The position numbers and the translations under genes were made by a program. A stretch of 64,000 nt of DNA, taken from Henriciella sp. Lineage in GTDB: Bacteria > Pseudomonadota > Alphaproteobacteria > Caulobacterales > Hyphomonadaceae. Below are positions 45,301-54,342 of the stretch, one piece after another. How positions within the stretch are numbered: position 1 is the first letter of the stretch; every line of letters starts with the position of its first letter. Where the stretch lies: positions 310,001-374,000 of the forward strand of contig NZ_JAPYRE010000004.1 of assembly GCF_029936995.1 (NCBI RefSeq), given 5' to 3'. Under the pieces are notes generated by a model that worked only from the letters and a program-made list of their open reading frames with translations, made no database searches and was not told where the DNA came from.

Positions 45301-45539
45301 AATTTCCGACCGGACGACGGCGGTAAGGTTTTCCGTGTTTCCAACGGATGGATGCGGTTTCTGATGGTGTGACAGGGGTGTGAGGATGGTGTGACGACGG
45401 TCCGGAATTCGGGGGTCGCGATATGGCTGCGCATGATTTCTAAGCCATCCCGGTGTTTATCCACGGTGTTCACCGAGCGGGCATCGCAAGTCAGGCCAAT
45501 TCATCCGACACCTTTGTGGCCCATGGCAGTCTCGCCGCG

Positions 45540-46172
45540 ATGAGTGAACCGACTTTCCACACCGACCTGGCCAGCGTGCCCAAGGGCCGGATGATGACTG
45601 TGCGCATCATCGAGACCGCCTTGCGGGCGGGCGAAACCTATGTGCAGGCTGCACGCCGGGCGAAAGTCTCACTCAGCACCGCCAAACAGTGGGCAGCGGC
45701 GATGAAGGTGCGCAAATGCGACCTCGACGCCGAAACCGCCGAAAACCGGATCGCGCGCCATGCCGCCTGGGCGGTCGCGCTGGCCCAGCTTGGCCGTGTC
45801 GACGAGGCCGGGGCGTTCGAGCGCGATGCGCGCCAGCTGGAAACGGTCGTGCGCCGCCTTGATGAGCGGATCGCGGTCGCCCCGGATGTGCCTGATCCGC
45901 AAGCGCCTGCACGTGCGTTCCTCGCTCGTGTTTCCGGAACGCCGGAAGCAGGGCCTGAAGCCATCCCCGCCTGGACGGCCGTGGCGGCCTATTACCGCCA
46001 GCTTCAGGCGCTCGGCGCGCTCATATTTCAGGACGGACGGGCAGACTGGCCGGACGGTGTACCCGCGAAAGATGTGCCGGATACACCCGACTGGCTGCCC
46101 TGCGCGCCGTGGGCGGTCGAGGATGAAGCGATGTGGGAGGCCGAGGTGGGAGAGGCTTTCAGGACGTTGTGA
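45540..46172 (+). CDS. HTH-containing protein of unknown function
   Basis: A 210-residue protein from ATG 45540 (an upstream ATG at 45453 in frame is possible; neither has a clear ribosome site). The N-terminal helix-turn-helix (about residues 17-50: RIIETALRAGETYVQAARRA, KVSLSTAKQWAAAMK) resembles terminase-small-subunit or transposase-like HTH domains. The rest is an Ala-rich helical region, then a Pro/Trp-rich tail. It could be a DNA-binding regulator. A sequence 230 bases upstream (TCCGACCGG, 45305-45313) echoes the GTA element. Confidence 0.55.
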   Translation: MSEPTFHTDLASVPKGRMMTVRIIETALRAGETYVQAARRAKVSLSTAKQWAAAMKVRKCDLDAETAENRIARHAAWAVALAQLGRVDEAGAFERDARQLETVVRRLDERIAVAPDVPDPQAPARAFLARVSGTPEAGPEAIPAWTAVAAYYRQLQALGALIFQDGRADWPDGVPAKDVPDTPDWLPCAPWAVEDEAMWEAEVGEAFRTL

Positions 46173-46195
46173 AACCCATAAGGAATTGGCCGCAG

Positions 46196-46215
46196 ACACC
46201 TGCGAAGGCAGGTGT
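46196..46215. repeat. Small palindrome ACACCTGC-GAAG-GCAGGTGT
   Basis: A perfect 8-bp stem with a GAAG tetraloop, 24 bases after the HTH gene. It is a sister of the palindrome at 46266 and may act as a weak bidirectional terminator or be a repetitive element. Confidence 0.6.
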
Positions 46216-46265
46216 CCAAAGCGTCAGATGAGCAAACCATGTGAGATCGCAGATTTCATACCTGG

Positions 46266-46285
46266 ATACCTGCCTGCGCAGGTAT
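46266..46285. repeat. Small palindrome ATACCTGC-CTGC-GCAGGTAT
   Basis: A perfect 8-bp stem, same length and core (CCTGC/GCAGG) as the palindrome 70 bases to the left. It lies 20 bases beyond the pdxJ stop, between convergent genes. Confidence 0.6.
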
Positions 46286-46305
46286 CGGCGGTAAAAGTAT
46301 TGGCC

Positions 46306-47049
46306 CTACACCGCCTGTCCGCAGGCGCGGCGGAAGCGGCGGACGGTTTCGGCCATACCATGGGTGAGGGCGTCGGCGGTCAGCCCGTGGCCGATGGAGA
46401 CCTCTGCGAGGGCCGGTATGCGTGCGACAAGCGGGGCGAGATTGGCGACGGTGAGGTCGTGGCCGGCGTTCACATCCATGCCATGCGCGAAGGCGGCCTC
46501 GGCGGTGTCTGCCAGCGCATCCAGTTCGCGCGCGGTGGCCGCCTCATCGTCATGGGCAGCGCCATAGGGGCCGGTATAAAGCTCGATCCGGTCTGTGCCC
46601 GTCGCAGCCGCTGCCTCGACATGCGATGGGTCCGGATCGGCAAACAGGGAAACGCGCGCGCCGGTGCGCTTCAGCCGGGTGACGAGGGCTTCGAGTGTCG
46701 CGCCGTGGGCCTTGAAATCCCAGCCATGATCGGAGGTGGCCTGTGCGGGATCATCCGGCACGAGCGTCACCTGTTCGGGGCTAATCTCCTCGATCAGGGC
46801 GAGAAAATCCTCCGACGGATAACCCTCTATGTTGAATTCGCGGTCTGGAAACTCACTGTCGATCAGCGTGCGGATTGCGGGCAGGTCCGCGCGCCTTGTA
46901 TGGCGCTCGTCCGGACGGGGATGGACGGTGAGGCCCGCCGCGCCGGCCTCGAGCGCGATCCGGCCAAGCCCGGTCACGCTCGGCCAGGGCAGGCCGCGCC
47001 GGTTACGCAGCAGCGCCACGGCGTTGAGGTTTACGGAAAGGTCTGTCAT
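46306..47049 (-). CDS. pdxJ: Pyridoxine 5'-phosphate synthase
   Basis: A 247-residue PdxJ, last step of the DXP-dependent vitamin B6 pathway (1-deoxyxylulose 5-phosphate plus aminoacetone phosphate to pyridoxine phosphate). Motifs: [30 protein letters not shown] (active-site His and Arg), [28 protein letters not shown] and [13 protein letters not shown]. The start is ATG 47049; an open frame continues upstream. Pyridoxal phosphate users are many, so no operon partner is needed. Confidence 0.95.
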   Translation of the reverse strand: MTDLSVNLNAVALLRNRRGLPWPSVTGLGRIALEAGAAGLTVHPRPDERHTRRADLPAIRTLIDSEFPDREFNIEGYPSEDFLALIEEISPEQVTLVPDDPAQATSDHGWDFKAHGATLEALVTRLKRTGARVSLFADPDPSHVEAAAATGTDRIELYTGPYGAAHDDEAATARELDALADTAEAAFAHGMDVNAGHDLTVANLAPLVARIPALAEVSIGHGLTADALTHGMAETVRRFRRACGQAV

Positions 47050-47197
47050 GCGGCCGCTCGCCCGGAGCCTGAGGTTGGAAGAAGCCGAACATGTAGGCGA
47101 TGCAGGGGCGCGGTGCCAGTGGTCGTTTTTACACGATGCTTGCACCCAGCCTGTTGCCGCCTTCTATTGGGCGCAAGAGTTCAGGAGGAGATGCCAT

Positions 47198-47767
47198 ATG
47201 AGACTGTCGAAACCGCGAGTCGCCCCGCTCAGCGATGAAGAGATGGGCGAGGAACAGAAGGCGCTGCTGGGCGAGCGCTTCAAGGGCGGAAACGTCTTCA
47301 ACATCTTCCGCACGCTGTCGCGCGCACCGAAAGCGTACAAGCGGTTCATGCTGTGGGGCGGCTATATCCTGTCAGACCATAACAGCCTGGCCCCGCGCGA
47401 GCGCGAGCTCGTCATCCTGCGCGCGGGTTTCAACTGGAAATCCGGTTATGAATGGGCCCAGCATGTGCGCATCGGCAAGGATTGCGGGCTCACCGATGAG
47501 GAGATCGAACGCATCAAGGCCGGGCCGGACGCGTCGGGGTGGAGCGAGCTGGATGCGGCACTCCTGCAAGCCACCGATGAGCTGACCGCCGACGCCTTCA
47601 TCACGGACGCGACCTGGGCGCGGCTGTCCACACTGAGCGAGAAGCAGCGCATGGACCTCGTCATGACGGTCGGCCAGTACACGCAGGTCTCGATGATGCT
47701 GAACAGTTTCGGTATCCAGCTGGACGATGACCTGACGCTGGACCCGGATCTGGATGGGCGGAGTTAG
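47198..47767 (+). CDS. Carboxymuconolactone decarboxylase/AhpD-like protein
   Basis: A 189-residue CMD-family protein. AGGAGGAG precedes ATG 47198. The helical core ELVILRAGFNWKSGYEWAQHVRIGKDCGLTDEEI matches the family. It lacks the CxxC of AhpD, so peroxidase-reductase activity is unlikely and a decarboxylase-like or other role is more plausible. It converges with a small membrane-protein gene, the stops overlapping by four bases. Confidence 0.85.
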   Translation: MRLSKPRVAPLSDEEMGEEQKALLGERFKGGNVFNIFRTLSRAPKAYKRFMLWGGYILSDHNSLAPRERELVILRAGFNWKSGYEWAQHVRIGKDCGLTDEEIERIKAGPDASGWSELDAALLQATDELTADAFITDATWARLSTLSEKQRMDLVMTVGQYTQVSMMLNSFGIQLDDDLTLDPDLDGRS

Positions 47768-48087
47768 TCTGAGGTCTGCTTCTGAGCACTTATGAGTTCG
47801 CGCAAGGCTTCATTCGTGCGCTCGGTTTTGGCGTTCAGGGCTTCAAGCGATTCGGCGACTTCGGAGATCGAGATCAGCAAAAGACCGGGTAGGGCGATAA
47901 ACAGGACAATAATGGCATAGGTTACAAATGCGACCATGCCAGCCTTGTCATTGTCGAGACCCGGAAAGGCGTTGAGATAGACTTCACGAAACCCCGGGTG
48001 GAAGATGTCGAACAGGATCAATGCGGCAATGCCTACAGGAATGACAATTACCCAACCGGCCAAGCCTACAACTTGCGACGCTTTCAT
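47764..48087 (-). CDS. Two-helix membrane protein with C-terminal coiled coil
   Basis: A 107-residue protein from ATG 48087, with GGAGGGG before it. Two hydrophobic helices (about 8-28 and 54-76) flank the loop FHPGFREVYLNAFPGLDNDK. The C-terminal 30 residues (EVAESLEALNAKTERTNEAL) are a short coiled coil. The DNA is AT-richer than the neighbouring genes. No function recognised. Confidence 0.68.
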   Translation of the reverse strand: MKASQVVGLAGWVIVIPVGIAALILFDIFHPGFREVYLNAFPGLDNDKAGMVAFVTYAIIVLFIALPGLLLISISEVAESLEALNAKTERTNEALRELISAQKQTSD

Positions 48088-48175
48088 TATAACCCCTCCA
48101 CCTGCCTGCCGTGCTATAAGCATAAACAGTCTATACCGGAAGCTGGTGTGATAGAAAAAGTTACTGGCAGCATGC

Positions 48176-49753
48176 TTATGCAAGTTCGATCCGCCGCTCC
48201 ACACTGATCGCTTCAAGGAAGCGCTCATCATGGCTGATGGCGAGGATGGCGCCGTCATAGGCGGCAAGTGCAGCTTCCAGTAACTCCACGGCCTCGATGT
48301 CGAGATGGTTGGTGGGCTCATCCAGCAGAAGGAATTCCGGCGGCTCCGGCGCGGCGAAGGCAGCGGCGAGTCCGGCGCGCAGGCGTTCACCGCCAGACAG
48401 TGTGCCAGCCGGTTGCAAGGCGTCGTCACCCCGGAACGCGAAACGGGCAAGCTGGGTGCGGGCGTCATTGTCGTTGAGGCCGGGTGCGAGGGTTTTCATG
48501 TTGTCGATCAGCGAATGCAAGGGATCGAGCCGGGTGACATGCTGGTCGAGCAGGGCGATGCGCGATGTGTGAAGCGTGACATTGCCCGCGACAGCTTTGA
48601 GATTGCCCGTTATGAGCTTCAGCAGGGTCGACTTGCCCGAGCCATTCGGCCCGGCAATGGCGACACGTTCCGGACCGCGAATTTCAAACGACAGCGGACC
48701 GAACAGGGGCTGCTCCCCAAAGCCCATGACAACATCTGTCAGACTGACGAGACGGCGCGTGGCGGGCAGGTGACAGGCTGGCAGGTCAATCGAAAGCGGG
48801 GTGACGATCTCCAGCCTCGCCTCCGCCTCTGACAGGGCGGATTCGGCTTCGCCCAGCTGCCGGTGGGCAAGATGCTGGCCACGTGCCCCAGTGGCTTCGG
48901 CGCGCTCGGCGCGGGCATCGAGCAGGATCTTTGGCTGGTCGCCACGGGCACGAACGGCCCGACCGCGCGAGTCCGAGCGGGCCTTGCGCTCCTTGGCCTG
49001 CTGGACCTTGCGTTCGGTGGTTTTCAGCTTGTTGGCGGCGCGTTCGGCCTGGCTGGCGGCACGGGCGCGGGCAGCTTCCCTTGCTTCGGCAAATTCGCGC
49101 CAGCCGCCGCCGAAAAGCGTGCAGCCGACGGGCGTGAGTTCCACGATACGGTCGACATGTTCGAGCAGCGCGCGGTCATGACTGGCGACGAGGAGACCGC
49201 CGGGCCAACGCTCTATCAGTGTCATCACCGCGGCGCGTCCGTCCGCATCGAGATTGTTGGTCGGCTCATCGAGGAGGATGAGATCGGGTTCGGCCAGCAG
49301 CAGGCGCGCGAGGCCGGTGCGCGTACGTTCCCCGCCAGACAGCGTGGCAAGACGGCGATCGAGCGGCATGGCACCAAGCCCGGTCTCCGCGAGGGCTTTC
49401 TCCAGGCGGGATTCGAGCGTCCAGTCGGCGGCGTTGAAGTCTTCAGCGGTACCATCGCCGGCAGTGATGCGGGCAAGGCGAGCAAGCTCGTCAGAAATGT
49501 TCAGGGCTTCTGCGACCGTCAGGGCCGCATCAAAACGCTGCTCCAGCCGCGCGATGCGGCCTTGCGTGTGAAGTGTGCCACTGGCAGGCGATACATCTCC
49601 GGAAATGGCACGCAGCAGGGTGGACTTGCCACAGCCATTGCGGCCGACAAGGCCGATGCGTTCGGCGCCCACGGAGAGTGTCAGATTGTCAAAAAGGCCT
49701 TCGCCCTCAGGTGTTGCGAGGCAGAGATTGTCGAGTGTGAGATAGGCAGGCAT
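48176..49753 (-). CDS. ABC-F family ATPase
   Basis: A 525-residue protein with two ABC cassettes and no membrane domain. Walker A motifs: GRNGCGKSTLL and GPNGSGKSTLL. Signatures and Walker B: LSGGERTRTGLARLLLAEPD with LLDEPTNNLD, and LSGGERLRAGLAAAFAAPEP with LLDEPTNHLD. A charged linker (about 240-290, RAASQAERAANKLKTTERKV) lies between them. ABC-F proteins act on ribosomes in translation or antibiotic protection. Start ATG 49753; an open frame upstream is not supported. Confidence 0.93.
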   Translation of the reverse strand: MPAYLTLDNLCLATPEGEGLFDNLTLSVGAERIGLVGRNGCGKSTLLRAISGDVSPASGTLHTQGRIARLEQRFDAALTVAEALNISDELARLARITAGDGTAEDFNAADWTLESRLEKALAETGLGAMPLDRRLATLSGGERTRTGLARLLLAEPDLILLDEPTNNLDADGRAAVMTLIERWPGGLLVASHDRALLEHVDRIVELTPVGCTLFGGGWREFAEAREAARARAASQAERAANKLKTTERKVQQAKERKARSDSRGRAVRARGDQPKILLDARAERAEATGARGQHLAHRQLGEAESALSEAEARLEIVTPLSIDLPACHLPATRRLVSLTDVVMGFGEQPLFGPLSFEIRGPERVAIAGPNGSGKSTLLKLITGNLKAVAGNVTLHTSRIALLDQHVTRLDPLHSLIDNMKTLAPGLNDNDARTQLARFAFRGDDALQPAGTLSGGERLRAGLAAAFAAPEPPEFLLLDEPTNHLDIEAVELLEAALAAYDGAILAISHDERFLEAISVERRIELA

Positions 49754-49939
49754 GGAGGACCGTCCGGTCAGAATGGATGTTCGGCGCGAAGTCTTTGCGG
49801 GCGAAATCCATTGTGGGTCTCCATTGGCTGGCAGTTCGATATCCCTGATTATGCCGGCAGGGTTGCAAACACAAGTCTGGACGCAGGCGCGAAGCAGCGC
49901 CATCTTCCTTGTCAGGGATGCCGGGGAGGGCACAGCGAC

Positions 49940-51235
49940 ATGACAAGTCTACTCGAACAGCCGCTTGCGTTGCCTTGCGGAGCGGAGCTGCCGAACCGGC
50001 TGTGCAAGGCGGCGATGACCGAGCAGCTCGCCGAGGCAGGCGTGCACAGGGCGCATGAGGGTCATGTCCGGTTATACGAGGCATGGGGCGAAAGCGGCTG
50101 CGGGATGCTGCTCACCGGCAATGTCCAGATCGACCGGGCGCATCTGGAAGCGCCGGGCAATGTCGTCATCGACGGGCCACAGGATGCAGGCCAGATGGCG
50201 GCATTGGAAGCCTGGGCGAAGGCTGGCCAGCGCTACGGCGCGAAGATGTGGATGCAGATCAGCCATGCCGGGCGCCAGACGCCGAAACTGGTCAATCCGC
50301 AGCCTCTGGCGCCGTCTGATATCGGGCTGGCCCTGCCGGGCGGGCAGTTCGGTACGCCGAAGCCGATGAGCGAGGATGATATTCGCAATGTCATTGCGGG
50401 CTTTGCGCATACGGCGTCTGTCGCGCGGGAGGCAGGCTTTGACGGGGTGCAGATCCACGCCGCGCATGGCTATCTTCTGAGCCAGTTCCTCAATCCGCGG
50501 GCCAACCGGCGTGAGGATGACTGGGGCGGCGCGCTTCAGAACCGGGCGCGGCTTCTTCTGGAAACTGTCGATGCGGTGCGTGCGGCTGTGGGTGCGGGCT
50601 TCCCGGTCGGCGTGAAGCTGAATTCGGCCGACTTCCAGAAAGGCGGGTTCACGTTCGCGGAGTGCCGTCAGGTCGTGAAATGGCTGTCTGAGCGCCAGAT
50701 CGACCTGCTGGAGGTTTCCGGTGGAAACTACGAACAGCCGAAACTGCTCGGTATTGACGGGCTGGAAGCGGCCGAGGCGCAGCCTGTGCGTGAGAGCACG
50801 AAGGCGCGCGAGGCCTTCTTCGCTGACTATGCCGGCGAGGTGCGGGAGGAAGCCTCCATGCCGGTGATGGCGACGGGCGGGTTCCGCTCGAAGCTGGCGA
50901 TGGAAGAGGCGGTCTCTGGCGGTCTGGCTGACATGATCGGCATTGGCGCACCGCTCTGTACAGATCCGCGCGGTGTGGCGAAGCTGCTCTCAGGCGAGCG
51001 TGAGCGGCTGGAGAATTACTCCAAGACGATGCGGCTCGGCCCCGGCTTTCTCAGCCCGGACAGCGGAATCGGCCTCATCAAGATGGTCAATGCGCTGGGC
51101 CAGCAGGCCTGGAACTATCTTGCCCTTCTGGCGCTGTCGGAAGGCCGTGAGGTGCCGCAAGGCATGGGGCTTCTGAGCGCTTACATGAAGCACCAGAAGC
51201 GGCTGAAAGGGCAGGCGAAGGCGCTGAAGCACTGA
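49940..51235 (+). CDS. Old yellow enzyme-type NADH:flavin oxidoreductase
   Basis: A 431-residue FMN TIM-barrel enzyme, start ATG 49940 with GGGGAGGG nine bases upstream. Motifs: LPNRLCKAAMTEQLAE, GMLLTGNVQIDR, MWMQISHAGRQTP, GVQIHAAHGYLLSQFLNPRA (catalytic His pair) and DWGGALQNRARLL. It reduces activated double bonds. It has no C-terminal FeS/FAD domain, so it is not the dienoyl-CoA reductase form. Confidence 0.93.
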   Translation: MTSLLEQPLALPCGAELPNRLCKAAMTEQLAEAGVHRAHEGHVRLYEAWGESGCGMLLTGNVQIDRAHLEAPGNVVIDGPQDAGQMAALEAWAKAGQRYGAKMWMQISHAGRQTPKLVNPQPLAPSDIGLALPGGQFGTPKPMSEDDIRNVIAGFAHTASVAREAGFDGVQIHAAHGYLLSQFLNPRANRREDDWGGALQNRARLLLETVDAVRAAVGAGFPVGVKLNSADFQKGGFTFAECRQVVKWLSERQIDLLEVSGGNYEQPKLLGIDGLEAAEAQPVRESTKAREAFFADYAGEVREEASMPVMATGGFRSKLAMEEAVSGGLADMIGIGAPLCTDPRGVAKLLSGERERLENYSKTMRLGPGFLSPDSGIGLIKMVNALGQQAWNYLALLALSEGREVPQGMGLLSAYMKHQKRLKGQAKALKH

Positions 51236-51261
51236 ACAGTGAGCCTTCGCCAGCCTGTTGT

Positions 51262-51681
51262 CTACGACTCCTGGTCGATCTTCACGTCATGCACGATGAC
51301 AGTGTATTCGCTGAAGAACTGGCGGAAGCGCTCGATCATATCGTTCCGGCCTTCCTTGGCGGCTTCTGCGGTCTCGAAGCACTGCGAAGAGCTGCCATTC
51401 AATGAGACGCCGTACTGGTCACCGACAACATCGTAGAAAAGACTGCCGAGCGATGAGCGGTCGGAGGCTTCATCCGCGATGACGTTCGAGATGAAGTAGA
51501 GCATCGTCTTGTCTTCATCCGGGGCCTGCTGGCAGAGGCTTGGCTCGTCCACATCCGCGGCTTTCTGCTCGCACTGTGCGGTGATGAATACGTAGCCGTC
51601 GCTTTCGGTGCATTGCGCACTGGCTGTACCTGCGGCCAGTCCGGCTGCGACGAAAGCTGTTGTCGCGATGAGCGATTTCAT
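51262..51681 (-). CDS. Small secreted protein of unknown function
   Basis: A 139-residue protein with a signal peptide (MKSLIATTAFVAAGLAAGTASA) and four cysteines in the mature part (AQCTESDG, AQCEQKA, SLCQQAPDED, SQCFETAEA), probably two disulfides in the periplasm. The C-terminal half is a helix plus strand (NDMIERFRQFFSEYTVIVHD). Convergent with the flavin oxidoreductase gene. No family recognised. Confidence 0.75.
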   Translation of the reverse strand: MKSLIATTAFVAAGLAAGTASAQCTESDGYVFITAQCEQKAADVDEPSLCQQAPDEDKTMLYFISNVIADEASDRSSLGSLFYDVVGDQYGVSLNGSSSQCFETAEAAKEGRNDMIERFRQFFSEYTVIVHDVKIDQES

Positions 51682-51735
51682 AGGCGTCCCCTCTTATTTG
51701 CCTGCCTGCAAGCACACCGTATGGGACACCGGATT

Positions 51736-52545
51736 TCAACCCCGCATTCTGGCGATGACGGTACGCACGTCATACTCCTCATCGCCGTCATAGCGCGGCG
51801 CATGGGTTTCGAAGGCAGCTTCTACCGCGTCGATGCGTTCACGGATGCGGACCCTGTTATAGGCATGGCTGACGACGAAGCGTTCGCCAGCCCGGATCTG
51901 GGGATAGATGATCGCGGCGAATTCGTCGGTGTCCATCGCATACTGATTGACCTCCGGCGGATTGAGTTCGGAGGCGACCCAGCCGGGAAAGATGGTGCCG
52001 ACGGTGACGTGATCCGGCATGTCCTCGCGGAAATTCTCCGTCAGCCCGAGGACGGCATGTTTCGAGGCGATATAAGCAGCCGCACCCGGCATGGCGCAGA
52101 AGAATGAGTTCTCAGAGCCGGTATTGTAGATCATCGAGGGCGTGTCCTGGCTCGCCATGCGCGGGCCGAAGACAGCGCAGCCATGCCAGACGCCGAAGAA
52201 ATTCACATCCATGACCCGGCGGGCTTCTGCCATGTCGACCTTGGGCAGCCGACCGGGCTTCTGGGCGACGCCGGCATTGTTTATCAGCACATCGCAGCGG
52301 GCATGTTCGCGCCAGACGAAATCGGCCAGTGCCTCGACGCTTTCAAGCTGAGCGACATCACAGACGTACCAGCGCGCATCGATGCCGTCTGAGCTGAGTG
52401 CCTCGCACGCTTCTTTCAGCCGGTGTTCGCGCGGCTCCGCAAGGACGAGCTTTGCCCCTTCGGCGCCAAACTGTTTCGCCAGTGCGAAGCCGATGCCTGT
52501 TGCGCCGCCGGTGATCACGACGACCTTGTCTTTCATGTCCATCAT
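51736..52545 (-). CDS. Short-chain dehydrogenase/reductase
   Basis: A 269-residue SDR. Rossmann motif VVVITGGATGIGFALAKQFG (TGxxxGIG), NNAGV, catalytic Ser in the NTGSENSFF region, and Tyr and Lys in AAYIASKHAVLGLTE (YxxxK). GGGAGG lies before the ATG of MMDMKDK. Substrate unknown; probably NADPH-dependent. Divergent from the nitronate monooxygenase gene. Confidence 0.92.
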   Translation of the reverse strand: MMDMKDKVVVITGGATGIGFALAKQFGAEGAKLVLAEPREHRLKEACEALSSDGIDARWYVCDVAQLESVEALADFVWREHARCDVLINNAGVAQKPGRLPKVDMAEARRVMDVNFFGVWHGCAVFGPRMASQDTPSMIYNTGSENSFFCAMPGAAAYIASKHAVLGLTENFREDMPDHVTVGTIFPGWVASELNPPEVNQYAMDTDEFAAIIYPQIRAGERFVVSHAYNRVRIRERIDAVEAAFETHAPRYDGDEEYDVRTVIARMRG

Positions 52546-52768
52546 GGCGAATGCCTCCCTTGTGGCCTATGCCCACACCCATACGAGCGTGAAACGCGCG
52601 CGCAGGCTTCACAATGGGCTGTTTCAAAATAAGCGTGCGGGTTTTGCTCACCATCTGCGGGGCGCGGGCTCCAGTCGAGGTATCATCCCGCAACGTCACA
52701 TCTTGCCGCGCGGGCCTGTACAGTTAATTTCGACCGGGAAGACAACGCCATTTTGAAGGATACCGTCC

Positions 52769-53788
52769 ATGGCCCTGCCGCCCGTGTTCCAGAACCTGCG
52801 CCTGCCCGTTATCGGCTCGCCGCTTTTCATCATTTCCAATCCTGAACTGGTGATCGCCCAGTGCAAGGCAGGGATTATCGGCTCGTTCCCCTCGCTGAAT
52901 GCGCGCCCGCTCAGCCAGCTGGACGAGTGGCTGGACCAGATCACGTCCGAACTGGACAGCTACAACAAGGCCAATCCGGACCGTCCGGCTGCCCCCTTTG
53001 CGGTCAACCAGATCGTCCACAAGACGAACAACCGGCTCGATGACGACATGGAGCTGTGCGTGAAATACAAGGTGCCGCTGGTCATCACCTCGCTTGGCGC
53101 GCGCCAGGAAGTGAATGATGCGATCCACTCCTATGGCGGCATCGTCATGCACGACATCATCAACGTCGTCTTCGCGCACAAGGCGCTTGAAAAGGGCGCC
53201 GACGGACTGATCGCGGTCTGCTCCGGTGCGGGTGGCCATGCCGGGACGCTTTCCCCGTTTGCCCTGATCCAGGAGATCCGGCAGTTCTTCGATGGGCCGC
53301 TGGCGCTGTCCGGCTCCATCGCACATGGCGGAGCGGTGGCGGCCGCACAGGCAATGGGCGCAGATCTTGGCTATATCGGTTCTGCCTTCATCTCGTGCGA
53401 TGAGGCCAATGCGGTTGACGGTTACAAGGACATGATCGTCGACAGCAAGGCTGGGGACATCGTCTATTCGAACCTGTTCACCGGCGTGCATGGCAACTAT
53501 CTCGCCCCCTCCATCGCACAGGCGGGACTCGACCCGAACGACCTGCCGCAAAGCGACCCGAGCGCGATGAATTTCGGCTCTGGCGGGAACCAGAAATCCA
53601 AGGCCTGGAAAGATATCTGGGGCTGCGGGCAGGGGATTGGCGCAATCGGGGAGCGTATGTCCACAGCTGCCTATATCGACCGGCTCGCCGAAGAATATGA
53701 GCAGGCCATCGGCGCGCTCGGCCAGCGCAAGGCCTTCGTGCCGGCAACAGCGCGGGCCAAGCAGAACCAGGCAGCCGGTATCGGGTGA
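52769..53788 (+). CDS. Nitronate monooxygenase
   Basis: A 339-residue FMN TIM-barrel enzyme of the nitronate monooxygenase / 2-nitropropane dioxygenase family. Motifs: LRLPVIGSPLFIISNPELVIAQCKAG, the phosphate-binding CSGAGGHAGTLSPFALI and LSGSIAHGGAVAAAQAMGAD. It oxidises propionate 3-nitronate-type compounds. Start is ATG 52769 after AAGGA. Confidence 0.92.
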   Translation: MALPPVFQNLRLPVIGSPLFIISNPELVIAQCKAGIIGSFPSLNARPLSQLDEWLDQITSELDSYNKANPDRPAAPFAVNQIVHKTNNRLDDDMELCVKYKVPLVITSLGARQEVNDAIHSYGGIVMHDIINVVFAHKALEKGADGLIAVCSGAGGHAGTLSPFALIQEIRQFFDGPLALSGSIAHGGAVAAAQAMGADLGYIGSAFISCDEANAVDGYKDMIVDSKAGDIVYSNLFTGVHGNYLAPSIAQAGLDPNDLPQSDPSAMNFGSGGNQKSKAWKDIWGCGQGIGAIGERMSTAAYIDRLAEEYEQAIGALGQRKAFVPATARAKQNQAAGIG

Positions 53789-53852
53789 CAGGCTTGCGGG
53801 AACGCTTGCCCTATAAAAAGCCCGGCAGCGGCCAGTAGCCACACTTTGTAGA

Positions 53853-53891
53853 TAAATCCGTCCCACAGCCCTGGGTGCCAGACATGATCCT
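53853..53891 (+). promoter_or_regulatory. Candidate GTA promoter element, diverged copy (before lysis module)
   Basis: TAAATCCGTCC (53853-53863) is identical to the bases before the portal gene. The 13-mer here is GTCCCACAGCCCT (53860-53872), then ten bases and CATGATCCTTC. Spacing equals the terminase and portal copies, and GGGTG in the spacer matches copy 1. This ties the lysis genes to the GTA genes, as inference. Confidence 0.35.
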
Positions 53892-53913
53892 TCTTCGTTG
53901 AAGGAGGATGCCC

Positions 53914-54342
53914 TTGCTGTTCAGGACGGTCGTCGAAGCCGAGAACGCGCTTTCCCGCCACTGGCGCTGGCCGCATTTTCGCGTGACGGAACTCGCCTGC
54001 CGGTGTGGCGGGCGGTTCTGCGGCGGGGAATACTGGCATGCGCCAGCCTTTCTGGAGGGCCTTGAGGCGATCCGGACAGAGCTCGGCGGGCCGCTGGTCA
54101 TCAACTCGGGCCATCGCTGCCGGGGCTGGAATGCCGCGGTCGGCGGGGCGCCGCTCTCACAGCACAAGCAGGTGGCGGCCGATCTGAGGCTCGCCGGGCA
54201 TGATCGTTTTGCCATGCTGGCGGCCGCAGGCCGGGCCGGGTTCACCGGCTTCGGACTGGCCGGGAGCTTCCTCCATGTCGACAGGCGGGCGCGGCCGGCG
54301 CGCTGGTTCTATCCGGGGAGTGAGCATTCATGGAAGAGATAA
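53914..54342 (+). CDS. M15-family peptidoglycan peptidase (GTA endolysin candidate)
   Basis: A 142-residue Peptidase_M15 (D-Ala-D-Ala carboxypeptidase-like) enzyme. Zinc ligands: His and Asp of LSQHKQVAADLRL and His of SFLHVDRRA; INSGHRCRGWN is the conserved lead-in. AAGGAGG abuts ATG 53908 with no spacing, so TTG 53914 (six bases) is the likely start. No signal peptide, like phage endolysins that need a holin, and a holin-like gene overlaps its end. Confidence 0.85.
   Translation: MLFRTVVEAENALSRHWRWPHFRVTELACRCGGRFCGGEYWHAPAFLEGLEAIRTELGGPLVINSGHRCRGWNAAVGGAPLSQHKQVAADLRLAGHDRFAMLAAAGRAGFTGFGLAGSFLHVDRRARPARWFYPGSEHSWKR

Noticed and set aside
45457-45465. DnaA-box-like TTATCCACG
   Set aside because: A single copy with no AT-rich unwinding region or further boxes; not an origin.
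48863-49939. A 359-codon extension in front of the old yellow enzyme
   Set aside because: It runs antisense through the ABC-F gene; the true start at 49940 has a good ribosome site and begins at the family N-terminus.
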